Shown piece after piece: positions 57,852-64,000 of a stretch of DNA of 64,000 nucleotides (the first letter of the stretch is position 1; every line of letters starts with the position of its first letter). The notes under the pieces are model-generated. The model did not search any database. It had not been told where the DNA came from and saw nothing but the letters and a program-made list of their open reading frames with translations. The DNA is from CAG-1782 sp964418255 (GTDB lineage: Bacteria > Bacillota > Clostridia > Christensenellales > DTU072). The stretch lies in the NCBI GenBank assembly GCA_964418255.1, contig CAYQKV010000007.1, forward strand, positions 1-64,000. Direction: 5' to 3'. The position numbers were made by a program, and so were the translations under genes.

Positions 57852-60356
57852 TTATTTTACTTTATATCCGCTCTCGCGGATTTTATTTTTAAGCGTATTC
57901 ACGTCGACGTTTCCGTTAATCACAACCGTAGCCGTTCCCTTTACGTAATCCGCTTGCGCGCTTTTCACGCCTTCCACGCTTTCCAGCGCGTCTTTTACCC
58001 TCTTTTCGCAATGCGGGCAGGTCATTCCTTTAACTTTAATGACTATTTCTCCCGCTCGCGCTTCTTTTTTCTTTCCTATTTTTACCGCTTTAAGCCGCAA
58101 AGCGTTGGTTACCACGCAAACGCTGCTTAAACTCATCGCCGCCGCGCCTATCATTGGATTGAGCGCAATTCCCAAAGCGGGATACAGCACGCCCGCCGCG
58201 ACGGGTATTCCTATACCGTTGTAAATAAACGCCCAGAACAGGTTTTGTTTAATGTTTCTCACCACCGCGCGACTTAACTTTATCGCGTCGGGAACGCTCT
58301 TTAAGTCGCTTCCCACAAGCACCACGTCCGCGCTTTCCACCGCTACGTCCGTTCCCGCGCCTATCGCTATCCCTACGTCCGCGCTCACCAGCGCGGGCGC
58401 GTCGTTTATTCCGTCGCCCACCATCGCGGTTTTTCTTCCCGCCTCTTTTAATTCTCTTATCTTCTTCTCTTTGAGGTCGGGCAACACTCCTGCAACCACT
58501 TCGTCCACGCCTACGTCGTCGGCAACCGCCCTCGCGGTGATTTCGTTATCGCCCGTAAGCATAACGACTTTCAGCCCTCTGTTTTTAATCTCGGCTATCG
58601 CTTCCCGCGCGTTTTCTCTCACCGTGTCGGCAACCGCGATTATCCCGAGGATTTTTCCTTCCGTCCCCACTATAAGCGGCGTTTTGCCTTTTTCCGCGAA
58701 TTCTTTTACCTTTTCGAACGCTTCCTCGCTCTTCGCTCCGTATTTATCCGCAAGCAAGGAATTCCCGACGAAAATCTTTCTTCCGTCCACCGTTCCTTCT
58801 ATACCCATTCCGAAAACCGCGACGAACTCTTCCGCCTCGGGCGCGCTCAATCCGCGTTCGGCGCATTTTTCGAGCACCGCGGAAGCAAGCGGATGTTCGC
58901 TTTTCTTTTCAAGCGCGGCGGCAAGCTCTATCACTTCTTCTTCGCTCGCTCCGTAAGCAACCGCGTCTGTCACCGACGGTTTTCCTTCGGTAATCGTTCC
59001 CGTTTTGTCCATAACCACGGTATCTACCGCGCGAAGCGTCTCCAACGCCTCGCCCGATTTAACGAGTATCCCGTTCTCCGCGCCTTTCCCAGTTCCCACC
59101 ATTATCGCAACGGGCGTGGCAAGCCCGAGCGCGCAAGGACAGGAAATTACCAGAACGGATATTCCTCTCGCCATAGCAAACTCCAACCCGTACCCCACCG
59201 ACAGCCATACGATAAAGGTAATCAAGGCTATTCCGATAACCACGGGCACGAATACGCCCGAAATTTTATCGGCAAGTTTTGCAATCGGCGCTTTCGCTCC
59301 CGACGCCTCTTCCACAAGCTTTACTATCTTTGCAATCGTAGTGTCCTGCCCTACGTGCGTCGCACGCGCCTTTACAAACCCCGCTCCGTTTACCGTCGCG
59401 GATATAACTCTGTCGCCCTCTTTTTTCTCTACGGGTATGCTCTCTCCCGTAACCGCGCTTTCGTCAAACGCCGACGCCCCGGAAATTATCACTCCGTCCA
59501 CGCCGACTCTTTCTCCCGGCCTCACAAGGAAAATATCCCCTTCGTTTACCTCTTCCGCAGGTATTTCCATTTCCTGCCCGTCGCGTTCTACAACTACGGT
59601 TTCGGGCGCTAATTTCATAAGTTTGGTTATCGCTTCGCTCGTTTTCCCTTTCGAGCGCGCTTCAAGATATTTACCGAGCGTAATCAAAGTAAGGATGGTT
59701 CCCGCCGACTCGAAGTACAGGTCGTGACTGTATTTTTTCACCGTTTCCATATCCCCGTATCCCAGACCGTAACCTATGCGGCACAGCGCGAAAATACCGT
59801 ACGCTATCGCGGCGCACGCGCCGAGCGCGACCAGAGTATCCATATTCGGACTGCGCTTAATAAGCGAGGAAAAACCTCTTTTGAAATATTTCTGATTTGC
59901 GAAAATTATCGGTACGAGCAGAACTATCTGCACGACCGCGTAAGTAACCGCGCTTTCGTGCGCATAGAACGCTTTGTTGAGAAAATCGGGTATCGGAACG
60001 CCTATCCAGTCGAGAAACATTTTTCCCATACTGATAATCATTAAAGGTATCCAGCACGCGATAGAGACGATGAGCCTTGTTTTCATCTCTTTCGCCTCTT
60101 TTCCCGCGGTATCCTCGGGCTTTTCCGTCGTCGTTTTTCCTTGTCCGTCGCCTATAACGGACGCGTCGTATCCTGCCGAGCGAACCGCTTCGATAATTCT
60201 TCCGTCGTCGCTCTTATCTGCAACTTCCGCAACCATCGTGCCCGTAAGAAGATTGACTTCCACGTTCTTTATCCCGTCAAGCGCAGACACGCTCTTTTCC
60301 ACTCGCGCCGAACAAGCCGCGCAACTCATCCCAGTCACCCTGAACCGCTCTTTCAC
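57852..60356 (-). CDS. copA: Copper-translocating P1B-type ATPase with HMA domains at both ends
   Basis: 834 residues. HMA domain one at the N-terminus (RVTGMSCAACSARVEKSVSA). Then the ATPase follows with ISCPCALGLATPVAIM (near 409), DKTGT (near 449), TGDNEITARAVADDVG, GDGINDAPALVSADVG. At the C-terminus is a second HMA with VKGMTCPHCEKRVKDALESV. The CPCALG motif fits copper exporters. Having the second HMA fused at the C-terminus, where others have it at the N-terminus or as free CopZ, is unusual. The start codon is GTG with GGAAGG upstream. Confidence 0.9.
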   Translation of the reverse strand: MKERFRVTGMSCAACSARVEKSVSALDGIKNVEVNLLTGTMVAEVADKSDDGRIIEAVRSAGYDASVIGDGQGKTTTEKPEDTAGKEAKEMKTRLIVSIACWIPLMIISMGKMFLDWIGVPIPDFLNKAFYAHESAVTYAVVQIVLLVPIIFANQKYFKRGFSSLIKRSPNMDTLVALGACAAIAYGIFALCRIGYGLGYGDMETVKKYSHDLYFESAGTILTLITLGKYLEARSKGKTSEAITKLMKLAPETVVVERDGQEMEIPAEEVNEGDIFLVRPGERVGVDGVIISGASAFDESAVTGESIPVEKKEGDRVISATVNGAGFVKARATHVGQDTTIAKIVKLVEEASGAKAPIAKLADKISGVFVPVVIGIALITFIVWLSVGYGLEFAMARGISVLVISCPCALGLATPVAIMVGTGKGAENGILVKSGEALETLRAVDTVVMDKTGTITEGKPSVTDAVAYGASEEEVIELAAALEKKSEHPLASAVLEKCAERGLSAPEAEEFVAVFGMGIEGTVDGRKIFVGNSLLADKYGAKSEEAFEKVKEFAEKGKTPLIVGTEGKILGIIAVADTVRENAREAIAEIKNRGLKVVMLTGDNEITARAVADDVGVDEVVAGVLPDLKEKKIRELKEAGRKTAMVGDGINDAPALVSADVGIAIGAGTDVAVESADVVLVGSDLKSVPDAIKLSRAVVRNIKQNLFWAFIYNGIGIPVAAGVLYPALGIALNPMIGAAAMSLSSVCVVTNALRLKAVKIGKKKEARAGEIVIKVKGMTCPHCEKRVKDALESVEGVKSAQADYVKGTATVVINGNVDVNTLKNKIRESGYKVK

Positions 60357-60378
60357 CGTTTACCTTCCTTCGATTTCT

Positions 60379-60407
60379 ATTATAGTCCATTTGACACCGA
60401 TTGTAAA
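60379..60407 (-). promoter_or_regulatory. copA promoter
   Basis: Minus strand TTTACA (60402-60407), 17 bp, TATAAT (60379-60384). Confidence 0.6.
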
Positions 60408-60425
60408 CCGACTACAACCAACTCT

Positions 60426-60623
60426 TCCGACCACACGTTATGCGGAAAATCGCTCGCAGTCGGTATAAAAGCCGACACGCGGACGATTTTTTTATCCGCA
60501 TAAGTCGGACTTCCAAGGAAGCAAAATGACACATTTTGCTTATTATGTAAGTTCGCAAGGGGTTCACGCCCCTTGCTTATCCCCATAATGGCAAAAAGCG
60601 AAAAGTGTGATTTTCACTTTTTG
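60426..60623 (-). repeat. Composite palindromic repeat, copy 3
   Basis: Complete unit in minus sense: palindrome (60426-60510), AAGCAAAATG-ACA-CATTTTGCTT on the plus strand (60519-60541), CAAGGGG/CCCCTTG block and AAAAAGCGAAAA hairpin to 60623. It lies upstream of copA. Confidence 0.85.
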
Positions 60624-60657
60624 AATATTTATAAGCTTTTCTCGCGCTCTTCCCTTA

Positions 60658-60736
60658 CAAAAATTTGTAAAGAGTTTGCGAGGGAGAAAACCTTTTTAGG
60701 CAAAAAGTTTCTTCTCCCTCGACTCTTTACAAAAAC
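60658..60736. repeat. Long palindrome (block E)
   Basis: Arms TTTGTAAAGAGT...GAGGGAGAA and TTCTCCCTCGACTCTTTACAAA form a long interrupted stem around CCTTTTTAGGC. The left half recurs at the spoIIE 3' end (32850-32892). Confidence 0.8.
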
Positions 60737-60818
60737 TTTTAGTATTTTTGTTTTTGTCTTTCTCTTAAAATTATGAGTAAACTTAAATAAAGCAATATAA
60801 AAGGAATATTTTATATTC

Positions 60819-61010
60819 AAAAAGTGGAAAGCACATTTTTCACTTTTTGCCCATATAGGGGTCGAGCAGGGGAAAATCCCCTGCAAATTATAATGTTAAG
60901 CAAAATGCGTCATTTTGCTTCCTTGGTAGTCCGACTTACACGGAATTAAATTTTATCCGCACAAAGGTTTCAACCGACTGCGATAAAATTCCGTGTAACG
61001 TTTGGTCGGA
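60819..61010 (+). repeat. Composite palindromic repeat, copy 4
   Basis: Plus sense: AAAAAGTGGAAA hairpin, CAGGGGAAAATCCCCTG, AAGCAAAATG-CGT-CATTTTGCTT (60898-60920), and palindrome ending GTGTAACGTTTGGTCGGA. Confidence 0.85.
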
Positions 61011-61013
61011 GTA

Positions 61014-61187
61014 TCTCACTTTTTGCCCTTGTAGGGGTCGAGCAGGGGAAAATCCCCTGCGAATTATAATGTTAAGCAAAATGCGTCATTTTGCTTCCTT
61101 GGTAGTCCGACTTATGCGGATAAAAAAATCGTCCGCGTGTCGGCTTTATGCCGAACGCGAGCGATTTTCCGCATAACGTGTGGTCGG
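61014..61187 (+). repeat. Composite palindromic repeat, copy 5 (first hairpin truncated)
   Basis: It lacks the left arm of the first hairpin. AAGCAAAATG-CGT-CATTTTGCTT is at 61074-61096. The palindrome is TTATGCGGA / TCCGCATAA with CCGCG...CGCG inside. The 61137 frame across it is an artefact. Confidence 0.85.
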
Positions 61188-61196
61188 GGCAATGCC

Positions 61197-61300
61197 AGTC
61201 CGACTTACCCGAAAATAAATTTTATCCGCACAAAGGTTTCAACCGACTGCGGTAAAATTCCGTGTAACGTTTGGTCGGAAGCCTGCGCCGTCTGGTCGGA
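61197..61300 (+). repeat. Composite palindromic repeat, copy 6 (palindrome only)
   Basis: Only the final palindrome and the following AGCCTGCGCCGTCTGGTCGGA half-module. Together with copies 3-5 it fills the gene-free 60357-61308. Confidence 0.8.
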
Positions 61301-61308
61301 GTCTCCCA

Positions 61309-61545
61309 CTAATTATCAAGCAAATCATTCGCCGAAACGTCAAAAAATGCCGCAAGTCGAATGAAATTCTGTAAAGTCGGCACGGCAATTCCCGACTCGT
61401 ACGCCTGGTACGATTGCGGCGTTATTCCTATCGCCAAAGCAACCTCTTTCTGTGTAAGGTTCTCACTTTTGCGTAAAAGAATTAGTTCTTTGCGCATCTT
61501 TTCTAATTTTTCCGCAATATTTACGCGCCCAGGTTCCGTTTCCAT
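61309..61545 (-). CDS. XRE-family regulator, divergent from a SLOG gene
   Basis: 78 residues with the helix-turn-helix LTQKEVALAIGITPQSYQAY and the VPTLQNFIRLAAFFDVSAND tail. It lies divergent to the SLOG-type gene at 61627. Two 19-bp palindromes lie between them, so it probably represses itself and its neighbour. The C-terminal part is AT-poor compared to the SLOG gene. The end of the gene abuts repeat copy 6. Confidence 0.83.
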   Translation of the reverse strand: METEPGRVNIAEKLEKMRKELILLRKSENLTQKEVALAIGITPQSYQAYESGIAVPTLQNFIRLAAFFDVSANDLLDN

Positions 61546-61554
61546 TCTTTATAC

Positions 61555-61610
61555 TTGACATTATACAGTTTGTAACTGTATAATAATAAATAAACAGTTT
61601 CAAACTGTTT
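61555..61610 (+). promoter_or_regulatory. Divergent promoter with two operators
   Basis: TTGACA (61555-61560), 18 bp, TATAAT (61579-61584) facing the SLOG gene. Two palindromes, ATACAGTTTGTAACTGTAT (61563-61581) and AAACAGTTTCAAACTGTTT (61592-61610), lie 29 bp apart with a shared ACAGTTT...AACTGT core. The first fills the promoter spacer. Confidence 0.8.
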
Positions 61611-61626
61611 ATTAGGGAATAAAACT

Positions 61627-62118
61627 ATGAAAAATAATACTTGTTGTTTCAGTGGGCATAGACCTCAAAAAATAATATGGAAAGACAAAGAACAAAGCCA
61701 GGAATATTGCGAAATTATTACACGTACGCAAAAAGAAATAGTAAATGCAATCGACAATGGCTATATATTTTTTATTACCGGTATGGCAATAGGATATGAT
61801 ATGTCCTGTGCAGAAATTGTTCTTTCATTAAAAAAACAATACCCTGATATTAAACTGATATGTGCTTTACCTTGCAAAGAACAGGATAAATATTGGAGAG
61901 AAGCCGACAAATTAAAATATAAGAAAATACTTAGTCAAGCAGATAAAATTATTTATACATCCACTGTCTATACAAAAGAATGTATGCGTAAACGGAATGA
62001 ATATATGTTATCACAGTCTTCTTTATTGATTGCTTTTTTTAACGGCAACAGTGGTGGAACGAAAACTACTGTCGAAGCAGCACGAAAAATGCAAATAGAA
62101 ACTCGGATAATTTTCTAA
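61627..62118 (+). CDS. SLOG-superfamily (DUF1273/YspA-like) protein
   Basis: 163 residues. CCFSGHRPQKIIWK is the typical start, DNGYIFFITGMAIGYDMSCA the Gly-rich nucleotide loop with Asp, and LIAFFNGNSGGTKTTVEAAR the last signature. It is a clear DUF1273 member, unlike the more diverged 17851 gene. AT content is much higher than its surroundings, suggesting recent gain. AGGGAA precedes the ATG. A G-rich run and palindromic repeats follow. Possible ligand: a nucleotide derivative. Confidence 0.85.
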   Translation: MKNNTCCFSGHRPQKIIWKDKEQSQEYCEIITRTQKEIVNAIDNGYIFFITGMAIGYDMSCAEIVLSLKKQYPDIKLICALPCKEQDKYWREADKLKYKKILSQADKIIYTSTVYTKECMRKRNEYMLSQSSLLIAFFNGNSGGTKTTVEAARKMQIETRIIF

Positions 62119-62159
62119 AATAATAATTATAAAAATTCATATAATATACACCCTCTTTC

Positions 62160-62178
62160 GGGCGGGCGGGCGGGTGGG
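62160..62178 (+). other. G-quadruplex-forming run
   Basis: Five GGG tracts separated by single bases (loops C, C, C, T). Four in a row are enough for a very stable quadruplex. Located 41 bp after the SLOG stop codon. Confidence 0.8.
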
Positions 62179-62221
62179 CTGATACGACAATTTTTACGGC
62201 ATAAATACTCACCCAAATGTG

Positions 62222-62433
62222 GTTCGCGCAAGGGGCGTGAACCCCTTGCGAACTTAATTAAAAAGGAAGTCGGTACGACTTCCTTCATTATAAGTCCGAC
62301 TTGCGCGGATACAAGATTTTATCGGCACTAAGCGTTAGCGACTGACGGAAAATCTCCGCGCAACGCCTGGTCGGAACATACCTCTGTTCCCTGCCGACTT
62401 TTCCGTTCCTTTTCGTCGCCTGAAAAGGAACAT
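62222..62433 (+). repeat. Composite palindromic repeat, copy 7, with a GTTCC hairpin block
   Basis: CAAGGGGCGTGAACCCCTTG, then AAGGAAGTCG-GTA-CGACTTCCTT (62263-62285, perfect 10-bp stem of altered sequence), and the palindrome TTGCGCGGA...TCCGCGCAA to 62375. Block D (62376-62433) carries GTTCCTTTTC/GAAAAGGAAC. Confidence 0.85.
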
Positions 62434-62442
62434 AGAATATTC

Positions 62443-62638
62443 AAAAAGCGAAAACCACGCTTTTCACTTTTTGCCCTTATAGGGGTCGAGCAGGGGAAAA
62501 TTCCCCTGCGAACTAAGGATTTAAGCAAAATGTGTCATTTTGCTTCCTTAGAAGTCCGACTTATGCGGATAAAAAAATCGTCCGCGTGTCGGCTTTTATG
62601 CCGACCGCGAGCGATTTTCCGCATAACGTGTGGTCGGA
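62443..62638 (+). repeat. Composite palindromic repeat, copy 8
   Basis: Complete unit in plus sense: AAAAAGCGAAAA/TTTTCACTTTTT, CAGGGG/CCCCTG, AAGCAAAATG-TGT-CATTTTGCTT (62523-62545), palindrome TTATGCGGA...TCCGCATAA. It ends seven bases before hypA stop. The 62328 frame is an artefact. Confidence 0.85.
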
Positions 62639-62644
62639 GTGGTC

Positions 62645-62989
62645 TTATATCACTTCCATACTCTTAATGTTAATCTCATTCCCCGTCACAAGGTAAGTTT
62701 TATAACTTCCGCAATGCGGGCATTTTTTCGCGTATTCCGTTGTTTTGAACGTGTTTTTACAGTCCTCGCAATAGGAAATCGCTTCGAGAATAATCATTTC
62801 CAGTTCGGTTTCGCGCAAATGTTCCGTCTTTTTCTTTGCCCATTCGAAACATTCGGTGAACAGTTCGGGAACGACGGACGAGACCTCGCCCACTTCCATA
62901 GTGAGTTTTGCAACCTTGTCCGCCTTGTTCTCTATCGCCGCTTCTTCCGCCTGTTTTACGACGTGCATTACTATGCCTAATTCGTGCAT
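62645..62989 (-). CDS. hypA: Nickel-insertion protein HypA
   Basis: 114 residues starting MHELGIVMHVVKQAEEAA (His2 and Glu3 are the usual nickel ligands). A zinc domain has YCEDCKNTF and KKCPHCGSYK, two CxxC pairs. HypA loads nickel on [NiFe] hydrogenase or urease. It is nine bases after an oxidoreductase gene, so a hydrogen-linked operon continues off the window. Full length. Confidence 0.9.
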   Translation of the reverse strand: MHELGIVMHVVKQAEEAAIENKADKVAKLTMEVGEVSSVVPELFTECFEWAKKKTEHLRETELEMIILEAISYCEDCKNTFKTTEYAKKCPHCGSYKTYLVTGNEINIKSMEVI

Positions 62990-62998
62990 TGCCGCCCC

Positions 62999-64000
62999 TT
63001 ATTTGTTGTCGGAAGATTGTTTCTCTTGCTTCTTCGCCTGTTTATACGCGCGGCGTTTTTCCGCCATTTCTTTCGCTTCTTCCGAACCGAGGTTTCCGAG
63101 TATCTTAACCGCGCGCTTAGCCGCATACGTCAAGAGTCCCGTTACTTTCTCTTCGCCCGCACGCATATCCGTACATTCCGGGTGGTCTCTGTAAAGGTGA
63201 ATTGCGTCGAATTCGCATCTCGTCGTGCATATTCCGCAACCGATACACTTGTTCGGGTCGACGTAGGACGCTCCGCAGGAGAGACATCTGCTCGTCTCTT
63301 TCTTAACCTGTTCTTCGGTAAGCGTATTGTGCGCGTCCGCGAAGGAATTCTTATAGTCGATTTTCTCGTTCATTCCTTCTTCCTGTCTTTCCGTTCTGTC
63401 GTAAGACGGATAGGTGACGTCTTCTTTGTCGAGAGGCGTGTAATTTCTTCTGTCTCTTCCTATAGTCATAGACGCTCTCGGACGTACTCTGCGATGCAAA
63501 CTTTCCGCCGCTTCGTGTCCCGCCGCAATCGCGTCGATAACGAACTTCGGTCCCGTGTACACGTCGCCTCCAACGAAAATATCGGGGTCGTCGGTCTGAT
63601 AGGTGAGCTCGTCCGCTTTGGGATAACGCCCGAATCTGAACGTAACTTTCGTTCCTTCGAGCAGTTTACCCCATTCCACGCTCTGTCCGATGGCGAACAC
63701 GATTTTGTCCGCTTTGACTTCCATCGTCTCGTTCTCCTCGTAAACGGGAGAGAATTTGCCCGTTTCGGGGTCAATCGTCCTTACGCATTTCTTGAACACA
63801 ATGCCGCTCACGCGCCCGTCTTCGCCTACAAGCACTTCCTTCGGTCCCCAAGACGGGTTGATTTCCACGTTTTCTTCCAACGCTTCCTTGATTTCTTCTT
63901 CGCTTGCGGGCATTGTTTCCCTGCTTTCCAGACAGAACATTTTAACCGACGAAGCGCCTTTTCTGTGCGCCACTCTCGCGCAGTCGATGGCTACGTTTCC
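62999..64000 (-). CDS. FAD/iron-sulfur oxidoreductase, GltD-like (5' end outside the window)
   Basis: About 330 residues of the C-terminal part; the frame runs off the edge, continuing upstream as GNVAIDCARVAHRKGA. It has an NAD(P)-type GNVA-loop, VFAIGQSVEWGKLLEG and the FAD-site ending PDIFVGGDVYTGPKFVIDA. A ferredoxin-like part follows with SRCLSCGASYVDPNKC and CIGCGICTTRCEF. The Lys-rich end (QAKKQEKQSSDNK) is short. Such subunits take electrons from NAD(P)H in glutamate-synthase- or hydrogenase-type complexes; with hypA next to it, a hydrogenase-linked unit is likely. Confidence 0.82.
   Translation of the reverse strand, partial: GNVAIDCARVAHRKGASSVKMFCLESRETMPASEEEIKEALEENVEINPSWGPKEVLVGEDGRVSGIVFKKCVRTIDPETGKFSPVYEENETMEVKADKIVFAIGQSVEWGKLLEGTKVTFRFGRYPKADELTYQTDDPDIFVGGDVYTGPKFVIDAIAAGHEAAESLHRRVRPRASMTIGRDRRNYTPLDKEDVTYPSYDRTERQEEGMNEKIDYKNSFADAHNTLTEEQVKKETSRCLSCGASYVDPNKCIGCGICTTRCEFDAIHLYRDHPECTDMRAGEEKVTGLLTYAAKRAVKILGNLGSEEAKEMAEKRRAYKQAKKQEKQSSDNK

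Overview
The window looks like a chromosomal segment from an anaerobic, spore-forming Bacillota of the Clostridia, probably an uncultured gut-type lineage. The basis is SpoIIE with a Spo0A-box-like site, a SigH-type sigma factor, a GlgC/GlgD glycogen operon, lipoproteins, a HypA protein, a DUF3791/DUF3990 module and a DUF4143 relic. The lineage below class level is inference only. Housekeeping blocks (rpmG-secE-nusG-rplK-rplA; rlmB-mrnC-radC; glg genes) alternate with accessory DNA of visibly lower GC.

Layout. 1-7.7 kb: a decapitated Sir2 gene, then a type II-A CRISPR-Cas locus on the minus strand (12 repeats, leader, csn2, cas2, cas1, cas9) with a tracrRNA on the plus strand upstream of cas9. 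7.7-11.1 kb: an XRE regulator divergent from a small gene, tmRNA (ssrA), two small membrane proteins and an acyltransferase broken at a run of ten G. 11.1-16.3 kb: a DnaA-box cluster, paaK plus ACT protein, a lipoprotein, and rpmG-secE-nusG-rplK-rplA. 16.3-18.3 kb: four XRE regulators and a SLOG-like gene. 18.3-32.5 kb, all minus: ispE-glgB-glgC-glgD-glgA-glgP-GH13, radC-mrnC-rlmB, then sigH and a Ppx/GppA protein. 32.5-36.8 kb: repeats, spoIIE, a small transposon-like element with 9-bp target duplication, and a coupled DUF3791-DUF3990-DUF3791 operon. 36.8-46.9 kb, all plus: an exported or surface cluster (M6 protease with dockerin, cohesin-like lipoprotein, hydrolase-like proteins, signal peptidase, phosphodiesterase, lipoprotein). 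46.9-54.9 kb: a DUF4143 relic, two unknown membrane proteins, a DUF4097 lipoprotein, and an ArsR-HMA-P-type ATPase metal operon. 54.9-60.4 kb: a DpnII-like restriction-modification pair, an acyltransferase and a CopA-type ATPase. 60.4-64 kb: dense palindromic repeats around an XRE/SLOG pair, a G-quadruplex-type run, hypA and a truncated flavin/iron-sulfur oxidoreductase.

How parts work together. Cas9, tracrRNA and the array form a complete II-A system, and the array leader carries a split anti-repeat that can pair with the first repeat. The glg genes encode a full glycogen synthesis and degradation route. The dockerin protease and the overlapping cohesin-like lipoprotein may form a surface complex. 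Two dispersed repeat families have stems whose two arms change together between copies, which implies selected structure; family 1 (about 190 bp) is concentrated at 32-62 kb.

Most promising for novelty: the leader anti-repeat, the DUF3791-DUF3990-DUF3791 operon, the structured repeat family, the recurring XRE/SLOG divergent pairs, the cohesin/dockerin pair and the G-tract in the acyltransferase. No database search was possible; all family names rest on motifs and recalled family features.
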